Of a DNA stretch of 64,000 nt, positions 47,901 to 59,280 are shown piece by piece. Source of the DNA: Ochotona curzoniae (lineage: Eukaryota; Chordata; Mammalia; Lagomorpha; Ochotonidae). The notes beneath the pieces were generated by a model that had not been told where the DNA came from, did no database searches, and was given only the letters and a program-made list of their open reading frames with translations. Within the stretch, counting starts at the first letter, position 1, and each line of letters starts with the position of its first letter. The translations under genes and the position numbers were made by a program. The stretch is taken from positions 558,001 to 622,000 of the forward strand of contig NW_024467104.1 of assembly GCF_017591425.1 (NCBI RefSeq), written 5' to 3'.

Positions 47901-48289
47901 TAGTTTGAAGATGTTGCATACAAATACTATTTTGATGCCATAACTAAACACATCTAACTGAAATTATTAGTGACCACAATAGTACATTTTAATTATTTTA
48001 ATCTAGACTCAGGAGGATTTTTTTCTTCCTTTGTTTTTCTTATTGAGGCAGCATGCTGTGAACTAAAGGGGGTATTTGTGTTAATTTATATATAACTGAA
48101 GTATCATATTACAAAGAAGAACATGTGAAAAATTTAAATCCACATGACCCACACTCCATACTTCACTTAGGCCTCAAAATTCAGCAAATATTCATCACCA
48201 GCATTCCAGTTATCAACCAAAAATTGTCATTGACACTTGCAAACACGTATCACACATACAGCTACGTGGTAGCCAAGAAAAAAAAAATC
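44991..48289. other. Intergenic, no gene seen
   Basis: About 3.3 kb of AT-rich DNA with a GTTGGTCGGTTGGTC/TCTATCTATC patch near 46940-46975. The 115-residue minus ORF at 47477-47824 shows no domain. Confidence 0.45.
47368..47388. repeat. (AAAT)n microsatellite
   Basis: About five TAAA units in a row. Confidence 0.9.
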
Positions 48290-48500
48290 AATTGTCTAAG
48301 CAATGTACCGGATTCTTGGTCTTCTGCCACCTACTCAGGAGACCTGGACTGACTTGCCAGAGCCTGGCTCTATTCTCAATCCAGCCACAGCTCTAGTGCA
48401 GGCATTCAGGAAGTGAACTCCTAGCTGACAGCTTCTTGGCTTATCTTCTCGGTCTCTTTCTGTTTCTGTGCCTCTCAATAAATACCCTTTGTGAAAAGCC
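48290..48500 (+). repeat. C-type SINE, old, head missing
   Basis: CAGGAGACCTGGACTGACTTGCC, GCAGGCATTCAGGAAGTGAAC and CTGTGCCTCTCAATAAATACCC fit the 3' half of an older subfamily. Confidence 0.55.
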
Positions 48501-49196
48501 AAGTATATATTAAATTGAGGTGGGTCTAGGGTGAACACTTCCTTTTGGCTTTTCAGGAGACTTCATGCTAGGAAATCAGATCCCTGAGAAGTGGCAATAA
48601 ACACTGTTAAATACATTACATATTTGTGCAAGAGGATTATGGCACTTAGTTCATATGCCATGTAATAATGTAAACACCATTGACTGGGAACACAAATACA
48701 ATAATTTTCCTGTACTATTTTGCATTTTGTACATTTTTCTCAACACATTTAGAGTGCAGTACAACTTTCATAGTACAATATTATTTAAATCTGAATAAAC
48801 TAATGACATAGCTATTTTCTTGTTAATTTAACTACTGCAAACATATCAAATATTTTCTGTGACTAATAGTTTGTGTTTTTCTTGCATAGTGTTTGGTGAT
48901 TAGTGAAATGGCAATACGCTGATAATACGAGTTATTCTCTTTCAGATATAAGATGTAAAGCAAAGAGAAATGAAGGCTTTCATAGAGACTCACAATTAAT
49001 GAATGACATCTAGATTTCAAAGATTCCAATTAGCAGTCTCATTGGGTTTCCTTTTTGCAATTATCAACTACGCTGACAGCTACAGAGTAAGACATGACAG
49101 AATATTTTTGCTGTAGCTTAAAATCAATATTGCAGGCACATGCGGTGTTTTTCTTACTGATATTTTGTAAATGCATGGAAATTAACTATCTGTCTG
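48501..49196. other. Upstream region of OR5W2-like gene
   Basis: AT-rich unique sequence. Confidence 0.4.
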
Positions 49197-49197
49197 T

Positions 49198-49219
49198 CAC
49201 TGCTTTATCAATTGTTTAG
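49198..49219 (+). other. Candidate 3' splice acceptor before OR5W2-like CDS
   Basis: CACTGCTTTATCAATTGTTTAG ends 27 bases before the ATG at 49247. Confidence 0.45.
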
Positions 49220-49246
49220 AAGTTAAACAAGAAATAAGAAGAAAGA

Positions 49247-50179
49247 ATGCAGAGAGGAAACTGCTCCTCCTTGACTAAATTCATATTTTTGGGAATCACT
49301 ACCAACAATGAATCAAAGATAACACTTTTCACCATGTTTCTGCTAGTCTATCTCATAAATTTCCTGGCAAATCTCGGAATGATCACTTTAATCAGACTGG
49401 ATCCCCGGCTGCACACCCCAATGTACTTTTTCCTCAGTCACCTCTCATTCTGTGACCTCTGCTATTCCACTGCAGTTGGACCCAAGATGCTCGTGGACAT
49501 GTTTGCAACACACAAGTCAATTCCCTTCTATGGCTGTGCTCTGCAATTCCTGATCTTCTGTATCTTTGCAGACTCAGAGTGTCTGCTGCTGGCGGTAATG
49601 GCCTTTGATAGGTACCAGGCCATCAGCAACCCCTTGCTCTACACAGTCAACATGTCCAACAAGGTGTGTTCCCTGCTCATGGCTGGGGTTTACCTGGTGG
49701 GAGTGACAGACGCATTGATACACACAACATTGACATTTCGCTTGTGTTTCTGTGGCTCTAATGAGATCAATCACTTCTTCTGTGACTTGCCCCCTCTGTT
49801 CATTCTGTCTTGTTCTGACATACAACTCAATGAGCTGGCATTATTCACTGTGTTTGGATTCATTGAACTGAGTACTGTCTCAGGAGTTCTTGTCTCTTAC
49901 TGTTACATCATCTTATCAGTCTTAAAGATGCCCTCTGCTGAGGGAAGGCTCAAAGCTTTCTCCACCTGCACCTCCCACTTAACTGCAGTTGCCATTTTCC
50001 AGGGAACTATGCTCTTCATGTACTTCAGACCAAGTTCTTCCTACTCTCTAGATCAAGACAAGATGACGTCACTGTTTTACACCCTAGTGATCCCCATGCT
50101 GAACCCTCTGATTTACAGCCTTCGGAACAAGGATGTGAAAGAAGCTTTAGTAAAACTAAAATATAAAATCTGTTCTTAA
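49247..50179 (+). CDS. OR5W2: Olfactory receptor, OR5W2-like
   Basis: Complete 310-residue class II odorant receptor. The N-terminus [23 protein letters not shown] has glycosylation site N5 and resembles the human OR5W2 start. [38 protein letters not shown] at the end of TM3, [18 protein letters not shown] in loop 2, [19 protein letters not shown] in TM6 and [27 protein letters not shown] are characteristic of OR5W. The DRY region reads [10 protein letters not shown] instead of MAYDRYVAIC; I recall OR5W2 having the same F and lacking the C, so this is a subfamily trait and not damage. The frame is intact. The ligand is unknown. Confidence 0.95.
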   Translation: MQRGNCSSLTKFIFLGITTNNESKITLFTMFLLVYLINFLANLGMITLIRLDPRLHTPMYFFLSHLSFCDLCYSTAVGPKMLVDMFATHKSIPFYGCALQFLIFCIFADSECLLLAVMAFDRYQAISNPLLYTVNMSNKVCSLLMAGVYLVGVTDALIHTTLTFRLCFCGSNEINHFFCDLPPLFILSCSDIQLNELALFTVFGFIELSTVSGVLVSYCYIILSVLKMPSAEGRLKAFSTCTSHLTAVAIFQGTMLFMYFRPSSSYSLDQDKMTSLFYTLVIPMLNPLIYSLRNKDVKEALVKLKYKICS

Positions 50180-50629
50180 AAACTTACATAAATACACATG
50201 CATATTCATAGTGATTGATTTGTGAAATTTATATTGCATGTTGGAGAAAAATTAAATTATAACAGGCAGTTTAATAAAGTGGAAAATTTACTTGACATGT
50301 TTACTAAATACTACATTTCTGAAACATTTCATGCTGAAGTATAACTCCTTAGTGTCAGGAGCATTCAATATGGAAGACATCCTAACTATTAAGTATTGCA
50401 AGTTTTATTTTTTTCACTGTCATTATTTCTATTGTACTTAAATTTAGTAATCAACAATTGCATGTTGGGATACCTTTGTTGCTTTGTATCTTATGACATT
50501 CTCAGAATGAAACTGAGTAATTTTAATCATTGTTACATATTTCCTAAATGGCTCAGATCAAATAATGAAAATAATTCATTATTTCTAAGAGATTTACAAT
50601 ACTTAAAAGAAAACAGGGATATAAGTTAT
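50180..50629. other. 3' flank of OR5W2-like gene
   Basis: AT-rich; no further gene seen. Confidence 0.45.
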
Positions 50630-50756
50630 TTGCTGCCATTTGGCCAGTCAACCAAGCAGACGATACACCTTTCTCTTTCTCACTCTCTCTCTTTCTCTCT
50701 CTCTCTGTCTGTCCTCTGCATAAATCTGATCTGCCTTTCCGATATAAATAAATACA
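50630..50756 (+). repeat. C-type SINE 3' end with CT expansion
   Basis: GCCATTTGGCCAGTCAACC, a CTCTCT-rich stretch (about 50669-50706) and ATCTGCCTTTCCGATATAAATAAATA. Confidence 0.6.
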
Positions 50757-50954
50757 TGCCATATGATCCAGCAACCCTATTATATATAGCATATACATGT
50801 CATACAATTTAATCTCTCATAGAGAAGTCAGACTCCAGTATTTGCTGATGCACTATTCACAATACCTAAAAATGGAAACAATTTAAGTTGCTATACATTG
50901 CTGAAAAAATAAAGAAAATGGGTCTATATATATAGTCAAATAGTACTGTGTCTT

Positions 50955-51198
50955 TTTTTTAAGATTTATTTTATTTTTATCGGAAAGGCAGATATACAGA
51001 GAGAAGGATCTCCTGTCCGATGATTCACTCCCCAAGTAAGCGCAAAGGCCAAAGCTTTGGGCCGTCCTTGACTGCTTTTCCGGGACAAGGGAGGGAGCTG
51101 GATGGGAAGCGGGGCTGCCGGGATTAGAACCGGCGCCCACATGGGATCCTGGCGTGTAAGGCGAGGACCTTAACCACTGTGCCACCCTCGCCGGGCCC
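50955..51198 (-). repeat. C-type SINE, internally deleted, with target-site duplication
   Basis: A T-rich tail in reverse, AAGATTTATTTTATTTTTATCGGAAAGGC, then the body, GGGCTGCCGGGATTAGAACCGGCGCCC and CGCCGGGCCC. About 75-80 central bases seen in other copies are missing after CCCAAGTAAGCGCAA. It is flanked by AAATAGTACTGTGTCTT (50938-50954) and AAATAGTACTCTGTCTT (51199-51215). Confidence 0.93.
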
Positions 51199-51215
51199 AA
51201 ATAGTACTCTGTCTT

Positions 51216-52261
51216 AAAAAAAATGAAATCATGTCATCCACATCGCACATAATATGCAAAGTCATTATGTGAGTGACATGAGGAGGTAGGAAAAGGGAGG
51301 ATATGAGGAAGGGTTGATTAATAACTACCTAGATGTGGCTAGATTGGAATAAAAACCTCTGCATTCCATTTCACTTTAATGTAATTGAAGTTAATACTAA
51401 TTTACTGAATATTTATCTGTTAAATTAGTAAATATGTTGGATATTTTTCATCATAAAAAATTAGTAATAAAGATTTAAAAATTAATGCCAGTTATCTTGC
51501 AGGTGAAAGATTTATTTATCCTGACTGGAGGTTATGCAATGCATATACGCACATCATACCTTAGATAATAAATATACGTGTGTAATTTTCTCTATTAAGA
51601 ATTTCCCTTAAAACTGAATAATATAAAATCATTTCAAATTACTAATTTCTGTGATATTACCTTGATGAAATCTCCATCCCACTAGAAATCAAGTGGAAAA
51701 TAACAATAAAGAAAGGAAACCAATAGGAACCACACATCTGACAGACAGGAAGCTCAACTCCCAGGTGACGTTCCAGAAAAGGAAAGACATCGTCAGGCCT
51801 TCTAAGCTCATGGGCAGCTACATGCCAAACACATCATATTTATTCTTGTCTTCAAGTTCACATTTGGTTTAATCACAATTCATTTCATGATGAGTCATAC
51901 ACTCGATAAGGGCATGTACTGTATGCTATCTTGCAGTGTCAACCAATGGGAGACATTTAACGAAAGCAGAAATATATCCACTCAAGTGTGCCTTTTTTTT
52001 TTGTTTGACAAATTACAAAATAGCAATTAGAATACAACCAACACAGAAAGCTTTTAGCCAGTATGCCTAAATTCTGTGGGGGGTTGATTTTTACTGTCTC
52101 TACACCCTGCAATTCTACAATACAACTGTCCTCCAGTATACCACCTTTGTATTCCAGTGTTAACCATGTTCAGGTTTTTCAATTTGATCAAATGAACACA
52201 TATTTCTACAGCAACTAATGATCAGGACTGAGTTTGTGCCTTAGATGAAAATGATTTGGGT
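51216..52261. other. Intergenic, no gene seen
   Basis: AT-rich unique sequence. Confidence 0.45.
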
Positions 52262-52448
52262 TTTCATCGTGGTGTAGCGTGTAGTAGCCACATCCCATGT
52301 ATGGATGGTGCCGTTTTGCGTTACTGCTGTTCCACTTTCAATCTAGTTCTCTGATACCATGCCTGGGAATGTAGCAGAGGATGCCCACAGCATCCTCTCT
52401 CTCCCTGTCTTTGTAAATCTTACATTCAACTATGATATGAATCTTTTA
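52262..52448 (+). repeat. C-type SINE, degenerate and shortened
   Basis: TCGTGGTGTAGCGTGTAG head, CATCCCATGTATGG, GCCTGGGAATGTAGCAGAGGATG and then directly the CTCTCTCCCTGTC tail. Confidence 0.6.
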
Positions 52449-53082
52449 AAAAATGATTTAGATGATCTTTCTGACTGCCATGGTATCTAAAATTAAGAAA
52501 ATGACTACTTTTGTAAATATTGAGCTATAGAATAAACACTTTTTATGTTTATGGAAGAGTTGTACGTGTATGCTTCATCTTCCCGCTAAATCATGGCTTA
52601 AGTAAAATTGTGCTTAAATTAATGTTTAAGAGGGCAAAATAGGCATAGATAATTATATGCATCCTAGATACTCACTGAAAAATAAACACAAAAAATTGCA
52701 CTATGCCTCTGAGTTTTGCTGCAAATTTAGTAACTCTGTAGGAATGTGCTGGAAATTTTGAAAACATAGTCATAGAAGAAAAAGTAATAAATTTACAAAA
52801 GACTACAATACTTCCCTCAGTGGGATGTAGAAAACACAAATAATTACACACAAAATGCTCATCAATATTAACCAGTGAATTTAATTCCAAATGAGATAAT
52901 GTTACACATTAAAATGGCTAAAACCTAACGTGAGAAAAATCACACAATGCTTTAAAGCCAAATCAATGAGTGAACCTATACTAGGGAAAGTTACAATTTT
53001 GAACATGTAAGCATAGCTCTTCTAATATTCACTTATTCAACAATTTCTAGAAATACTCTCACATATACTTATTTTCTTAAGA
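52449..53082. other. Intergenic, no gene seen
   Basis: AT-rich unique sequence. Confidence 0.45.
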
Positions 53083-53402
53083 ATATTTTAGTTTCATGAA
53101 AAAGTAAGATTTACAGGGGGAAGGAGGTTTTGCAAAGAGAAGTATCTTCCTTCCTCCCCAGAAGACCGCAATGGCTGGAGCTGAATTAAACTGAAACCAG
53201 GAGCCAAAGGCAGAAGCTAGAAGCTTCTGGGTCTCCTGCGCAGGTTCAGGGTCCCAGAGCTTGAGCCATCCTCTACTGCTTTACCAGGAAACAAGCAGGG
53301 AGATGGATGAGAATTGTAGCGACCAGGACTTGAACCAGAGCCCAAATGGGATCCTGAGACATACAAGACAAGGCTTTACCCACAGAATCATCATCCTGGA
53401 CC
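53083..53402 (-). repeat. C-type SINE
   Basis: Minus-strand copy with GACCGCAATGGCTGGAGC, GAAACCAGGAGCC, TGGGTCTCCTGCGCAGG, GCAGGGAGATGGATG and a head ending CATCCTGGACC. Confidence 0.77.
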
Positions 53403-53902
53403 AATACATTTATTCTTTTCTATTAATAGAATAAGTATTTTCAGTTGTACTCTCCATGTGTGTCAGTATGTATTATACAGGCGTGACAGACATCTATTCT
53501 ATATTTTATAATGGCTACAATGAACGCTTAGTTATCAAATATGAATAAAAGAAATTACGGCTGTCAAAAAAAGGGGGAAAGCTAAATTAACCTAAGTAAG
53601 CCTCTTACCAGTCTTGGAGATTTTAGATTAGTGTTGAAGATGAGCTAAATTTCATGCAGTTCTACAACTCTTACATCTGAATGGTCTGTGAGAGAGAAAT
53701 AAGTGTTTATCTAACTTAAGATCCTGTATGATACAATTTTAAAGAAATACCAGTATTTATTATAACCAGGATGTAGTTTCTTTTTCTGGCATGTTGAATG
53801 CTTATATTTCTAAGTGTCATAAAAAAGGGAATAAGGGTTGTGACTACAAAGGAGTTGTAGACTCAGTATATTTGTTTGTTATACCAAACTCTTTGAATGG
53901 CA

Positions 53903-53961
53903 GGTAGAGTGGCTTAGCTCAATTAGTAGATTACATGGGAAGGGATTTGATCCCCGGGGCC
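53903..53961 (+). pseudogene. tRNA-like relic or tRNA-derived SINE fragment
   Basis: AGTGGCTTAGCTCAATTAGTAGA resembles a Pol III A box and GGATTTGATCC (53943-53953) a B box. After GGGGCC comes an A/T-rich tail, as in a retroposed tRNA copy. The acceptor and anticodon stems are not convincing, so the isotype cannot be named. It does not look like the C SINEs around it. Confidence 0.4.
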
Positions 53962-53969
53962 AAAAATAT

Positions 53970-55747
53970 ATATATATGTAGGCAATTACTGGTGCTTACA
54001 ATAGAATATGTGAGAGAAGACAGTCATGTAAAAATACACTGGCTACATGAAAGTATAGTATATTGTCTAATACAAAATATCTTGCTCACTTTTCTTTTTT
54101 TTTTAGTCAATGAAGGTAAGTATTATATTTACCCTCAGGCATAACAGGTAAGGATAAACCCATTTGTCCAATATGGACTTATGAACTCATTACTAAAGGC
54201 TTGCAAGCAAGGAATGCTTACCTACACAAAGTTTTCTAAAATTAATATGAAATTATTATTTCAATTGCAAAACTGTTGATTCAGATAGCTCCTGTAATTT
54301 TGATGCCTTAATAAAATTAAATGACACCAAAAGAAAAAGTATTTTCTTCAAATAATGAGCCTATGCATTGAATGCTATCATCACTCTTATTAGTTTTAAT
54401 TTTAACATTTATTTAGTGATTAATATGTATTATGTTCACCTTTACACATTTTATATGCATTAAGTCTAGGAATAGTATCTCATAGAATTCCAGTTTGTGC
54501 AATAAAACTGACAATATATTCACATTATTGAAAAGCATTTATATCCAACCCTGTTAGTAGCAAACCACTTTCTTCTTTGCTATGCACTCTATGTATTAGT
54601 TCTAGAGTAAATGAAATAGAATATTAGATAAATAAAATAACAGTAACATTTACTACAATAATAAACTGAAAACAGAGGCATAGATCTGATGGCATATTCA
54701 CTTATATTGGTAAGGTCATTATTGACTACTGTTTATTGTTTGGTTTTATGATCATAGAGACACAGGGAAGTTTAAAAACTGCAGTTACAATCCCATATGA
54801 AAAGCTTATAATTGCGGGGGACTGGTTAATATCCTAAATAACTCAATTTTTCATCTGGAATATTGAGCAAGTTAATTGTGTGTTTATATTTAGCTTTCAT
54901 TTTCTCATATAAAATCCTCAAGACACCCAGGGTCTGCACAGGCTCTTGCTACTGTCCCATTCATGTATAACATGTAAAGCTGAAATTCAAGACAACGTCC
55001 ACATTGAACACTCCTAAAATATGTTTATGGAAGTATCTTCTCCTTATACTGAGTTAATCTAAATGATTTAACACATAAATCAAAGCCATTTATTGCATAA
55101 TAAGGGGGAACTGTACTTTAGCATGCGTGATTGACAACATCAGCATCCCTGAAGACCCCACTCTCCTACACCAGTCCCACAAACAGAAGCACATGTTCCA
55201 ATCCACCCACACATCCAGGCAGAGAGCATACTTGATGTACAACACAGGCTAGATGCAAATAGCCATTCATTCCAAGAAAGAACTAAACTGACGTGTAATT
55301 TATTCAAGTGCTTGATCAATCTTGTAGGAAAAAACGTATTATACAATGCATAGAAACAACATATTTAAACTATCAAGATCAATTTATGTTCTAACACATT
55401 AGCAAGCACACATGCACAAAGTAACATGTGGGAAATGACTGAATAAATAATAGAAAAATAGAATAATAATAACTACTCAGGACATGTATGTGGTAAAATA
55501 TCAGCCACCACTTGGTGTGGATATCCCCTACACAATATGAGTCTTCACATGTGTGCATTCTAGGAAGAACTGCTTTCTCAAGCATAGAATTCAAATCCAA
55601 GTGGCTCCTAGCTCTTGAGCATTCCTGAAGAGGAAGAGGGGTTCGATGTTTGCTTTCTCATCATTATATACTATAAATACACATTATGACTGCTGACTTT
55701 ATAAATGCTACATAGAAGCGGAAGTCTAGTTTTAACATATAAAGCAA
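53970..55747. other. Intergenic, no gene seen
   Basis: About 1.8 kb of AT-rich DNA. Short ORFs have no domain. Confidence 0.45.
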
Positions 55748-55748
55748 C

Positions 55749-55982
55749 AAGCCTGGCACAGTAGCCTAGCAGCTAAAGTCCTCACCTTGTGCAGGATCCC
55801 ATATCGGCACCTGTTCTAATACCAATGGCACCACTTCCTATCCAGCTCCTTGCTTGTAGCCTGGAAAGGCAGTCCAGGATGGCCCAAAGTCTTGGGACCC
55901 TCTACCCGTGTGGGAGACCTGGAATCAGCTCCTGGCTCCTGGCTTCAGATAGTGCAGCTATCCATTTGCAGAGTGAATGTTT
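55749..55982 (+). repeat. C-type SINE, 3' truncated
   Basis: GCCTGGCACAGTAGCCTAGCAGC head, GGATCCCATATCGGCACC, TTGCTTGTAGCCTGG and a break after TTTGCAGAGTGAATG, with no A-rich tail. Confidence 0.8.
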
Positions 55983-56344
55983 AAACATGAATTGATAATA
56001 ACTAAAACACATCTCAGAAATTAGGTGAAAAAAGCACAAAAACTTTAAGGATCATTACTAATTTGGGCAGGGGTTCAGATTTTGAGATTTTGATATTTAC
56101 ATGAATAGAACTGTAAATAACACATTTCATCATTGGAAACAAAACAGAACTCTTAGAAGAAAAATATATTACATTTTTATATAGATACAATTAGAAATGA
56201 AAAAATGTTACGAAGGAAATTGCACTTCTTAGAAAATTAGAAAGCTATACATTCTTATTTTAAAAGGTGGAGAAATGAGGTACATCATCTTTGTTAAGAC
56301 TAAACAAAAAAAAGTCAAAGAACAGGAACGTAATTTGTACTTCC
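55983..56344. other. Upstream region of OR10AG1-like gene
   Basis: AT-rich unique sequence. Confidence 0.4.
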
Positions 56345-56345
56345 G

Positions 56346-56363
56346 ATTCAATTGTTTCTACAG
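56346..56363 (+). other. Candidate 3' splice acceptor directly before OR10AG1-like CDS
   Basis: ATTCAATTGTTTCTACAG abuts the ATG at 56364. If used, splicing would place the start at the very front of the coding exon. Confidence 0.5.
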
Positions 56364-57317
56364 ATGAAACACAAAGATGAAAATACAGAAGCCAATTTTA
56401 CTGCAGTGATGCAATTTGTCCTCCTGGGATTTTCTGACCTTCCAAGCCTTCAAGGGTTACTCTCTGCATTGTTCTCCATCATCTACTTGACTATCCTGGT
56501 TGGAAATAGCCTCATCATCATAATAACCAGGCTTGAGTCTTCATTGCAGAAACCCATGTATTTTTTCCTGGCAAACTTCTCTTCATTGGAAGTCTTTTAT
56601 GTATCTGTTATTCTCCCTAGGATGCTATTCAACCTCTGGACTCAGGATAGAAGCATTTCTCTGCTGGACTGTGCCACCCAAATGTGCTTCTTCCTTACAC
56701 TGGGAACTGCCGAGTGTTTCCTCCTGGCTGTGATGTCCTATGACCGCTATGTGGCCATTTGTAGCCCTCTGCACTACCCGGTGGTCATGAACCACAAGAT
56801 GTGTGTTCAGCTGGCCCTGGGCTCCTGGGTCACCGGAATCCCAGTCCAGATAGGACAAACTTGGCAAATATTCTCTCTGCCTTTCTGTAATTCCAACCGC
56901 ATTGACCACTTCTTCTGTGACATACCCGCCATTCTCAAGCTAGCCTGCAGTGACACTTTTGTGCATGAGGTTTCTTTGTGTGTAGTAGTTATGTTGGTTG
57001 TTGCAGTTCCTTTTATGTTCATACTTGCTTCTTACAGCAAAATCATCTGTACCATCCTGAGGCTGCCAACAGCCAAAGGGAGAGCTAAGGCCTTCTCCAC
57101 GTGTTCTTCCCACCTGCTGGTGGTGGTTTTATTCTTTGGCTCTGCTACCATCACCTACCTGAGGCCAAAATCTAATCATTCTGCAGGAGTTGACAAACTA
57201 CTCTCTGTCTTATACACTATTGTGACTCCAATGTTCAATCCCATGATATACAGCCTTAGGAATAAGGATGTCATTGCGGCACTAAGAAAAATGTTTCTTG
57301 GAAGAAGGACACAGTGA
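56364..57317 (+). CDS. OR10AG1: Olfactory receptor, OR10AG1-like
   Basis: Complete 317-residue odorant receptor. The frame is open to a TTG at 56352, but the first ATG is 56364 (MKHKDENTEANFTAV), with glycosylation at N11, and it starts right after a splice acceptor. It has QKPMYFFLANFSSLEVFYVSV in place of the [13 protein letters not shown] of its neighbours, MSYDRYVAICSPLHYPV, DHFFCDIPAILKLACSDTF, KAFSTCSSHLLVVVLFFGSA and [16 protein letters not shown]. These are hallmarks of family 10, and the WTQDRSISLLDCATQMCFFL segment resembles human OR10AG1. Family 10 differs clearly from the family 5 genes to its left, so this marks a subfamily boundary in the cluster. No frameshift is seen and the ligand is unknown. 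Confidence 0.95.
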   Translation: MKHKDENTEANFTAVMQFVLLGFSDLPSLQGLLSALFSIIYLTILVGNSLIIIITRLESSLQKPMYFFLANFSSLEVFYVSVILPRMLFNLWTQDRSISLLDCATQMCFFLTLGTAECFLLAVMSYDRYVAICSPLHYPVVMNHKMCVQLALGSWVTGIPVQIGQTWQIFSLPFCNSNRIDHFFCDIPAILKLACSDTFVHEVSLCVVVMLVVAVPFMFILASYSKIICTILRLPTAKGRAKAFSTCSSHLLVVVLFFGSATITYLRPKSNHSAGVDKLLSVLYTIVTPMFNPMIYSLRNKDVIAALRKMFLGRRTQ

Positions 57318-58046
57318 ATATACTTGTAGACCTTTGAGTTGCTTGTTACTTGTTTTATATTAGAAGCATTTTAAATGTGTACATTCCCTCTTTGAGAAAT
57401 AAATCACTTCCAATTGTTGAATTTTTAAACATTGCTTTGAAATTTTGGACATATACAAAACAATCCATGTGCTTTTTAATGTTCCAGACCTAATATTTTT
57501 TTCGCAGAACTAAATGTGCAATATACAGTATATGCCCCATACAAAAACTGTGAGGGAAATTCAAAGACAAAATGGTTCTTCACTTAATTATTTTTTTAAC
57601 ACTCCACATGTGTGCTTCTTGGAATTTGTCTTTGATCTCTTTATGTTTGGAGGTGCCAATGTAGGTTAATAAGGAATGCTTGTTGAGTTACCAAGTAAAG
57701 CAAGGAACAAATTAATATAGTGTTGGCACCCACCATATGGGCAAAATTCAATTTTACTGCAGCAGAAAGCATCAGTGAGCGTTTATTTAACCAGTTATAT
57801 GGTGGGAAGTCTCGATACCATTCCCACTCTGATAACTTCATGTAAGAACACGTTATATGTCACCACACTCGGCCAATCCCAATTTGTTTTCTTTTTCTTT
57901 TTTGTTTTTTTGTTTTTGTTTTATTTGTGCACAATTCTTTTTTTTTTTTTTTACCACTGTGGCTCCAATATGATCTGCTGTTAATTACTTCATTCCTTTT
58001 TAATGACACACTAATCTTTATTGCATATGGAAACTCAGGTTTTCCT
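57318..58046. other. 3' flank of OR10AG1-like gene
   Basis: AATAAA at about 57399 could be a polyadenylation signal. A T-rich run lies at about 57889-57953. No gene seen. Confidence 0.45.
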
Positions 58047-58376
58047 TTTTTTAAATTTGATTTTATTTTTAAGAGAAAGGCAGATTTGTCAGAGAATGGG
58101 AGAATTAGATGAAAAGACCCTCCATCTGCTGATTCACTCCACAAATGGCAGCCATCGCTGGAGCTTGCAAATCTGATGCCAGAAACCAGGAACTTCTTCC
58201 AGGTCTCCTGCATGGCTGCAAGTCTCCAAGGCTTTCGGCCATCCTCCACTCTTTCCCAGGCCGCAAGCAGGGAGTTGGGTGGGAAGTGGAGCAGCTGGGA
58301 CATGTACCAGTTTCCATATCAGATCTCAGCACTTTGAAAAGGAGGATTAGTCAATTGAGTCATCACAACAGGTCTG
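58047..58376 (-). repeat. C-type SINE
   Basis: Reverse A tail, CCTCCATCTGCTGATTCACTCC, GCCATCGCTGGAGC, CAGGAACTTCTTCCAGG, AGGCCGCAAGCAGGGAGTTGG and a degraded head. Flanks share a TCAGGTTT word that may be part of the target duplication. Confidence 0.8.
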
Positions 58377-58429
58377 CCAATTCAGGTTTCTAAGACAAAG
58401 TATTTATGGGATCAGTATTTGACCCTTGG

Positions 58430-58725
58430 TAAGCCTGCTAGAGGACCTGCATCTCTATCAGAGCGTCTAAGTTCCAGTCTTAATTCCAAAACTTAGTTCA
58501 GCTTTCTGCTAATGTAGGACAAGTTAAGGGAGACACTGGGTAAAAACTCAAGAAGTTGGATCCATGATACCCACTCATTGGTGAGATTTTGCCTGATAAC
58601 TGTTATGCCTGGCCAATCACTGGTCAAGATGACATTTCAATGGTGAAAGAACTGATGGGAGTCTGCTTGCCTGTCTCTCTCTCCTGTTTTCTGTCTTCCC
58701 ATTTCTCTGTTTAATCGGTGTATAT
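58430..58725 (+). repeat. C-type SINE, old degenerate copy
   Basis: GCCTGCTAGAGGACCTGCATC, GTTCCAGTCTTAATTCC (B-box-like), a weak body and a CTGTCTCTCTCTCC 3' tail. Confidence 0.5.
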
Positions 58726-58767
58726 GTGTATATATTTGCTTCTCATTTTTTAAAAAGTTTAAATAAT

Positions 58768-59250
58768 AAAGGCTGGCGCAGTGACATAAGACAGTAATCT
58801 TTTATTTGTGATACATATACCCCAAATGAGTATAGTGTGTGTCCTGGTTACTCCGTTTCTTTTTTTGCTGTGATTGTTAAATATTTATTTATTCTTAGTT
58901 GAAAGACAGACTTACAGAGAGAAGGACAGAGAAGGAAGGACTTCGACCAGTTGATTCACTCCCCAAATAGCTGCAAAGGCCATAGTGAACCCGATCCAGT
59001 GTTCGGAACCTCGAGCCTCTTCTGGGTCTCCTAAGTCAGTGCTGGGTTCCAAAGACTTGTTTTGTCCTCTGCTGCTATTCCAGGCCACTGCCAGAGTTGG
59101 GTCAAAGTGGAGCATCTGGGACATGAACTAGGGGTCAGACAGAATGTTGGTGTCACAAGTTGGAGTATGATCCTTTTGAGCCACAAAACGTGCCCCAGCT
59201 CTGGCCATTTTGGGCATTTGGGAGGTGAATCAGCAGATGAATATCATCTG
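58768..59250 (+). repeat. C-type SINE split by another SINE
   Basis: The head (AAGGCTGGCGCAGTGACATAAG, about 58768-58858) and a tail piece (CCCCAGCTCTGGCCATTTTGGGC to GAATCAGCAGATGAATATC, about 59190-59250) have the same orientation and lie either side of a minus-strand SINE at 58877-59156. The middle is missing or unrecognised. Confidence 0.5.
58877..59156 (-). repeat. C-type SINE inserted in another SINE
   Basis: Reverse A tail with ATATTTATTTATTC, GATTCACTCCCCAAATAGC, CTTCTGGGTCTCC, a CCAGGCCACTGCCAGAG core and a degraded head. Confidence 0.7.
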
Positions 59251-59280
59251 TAGGCAATTTGTAAAAACATACATCAGTGT

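Noticed and set aside
50396..50812. 138-residue plus ORF after the OR5W2-like gene
   Set aside because: Low-complexity Leu/Ser stretch from a CT-rich SINE tail; no OR motifs.
53970..55747. Looked for an OR5I1-like gene or relic between the W2-like and 10AG1-like genes
   Set aside because: No OR motif found on either strand by eye.
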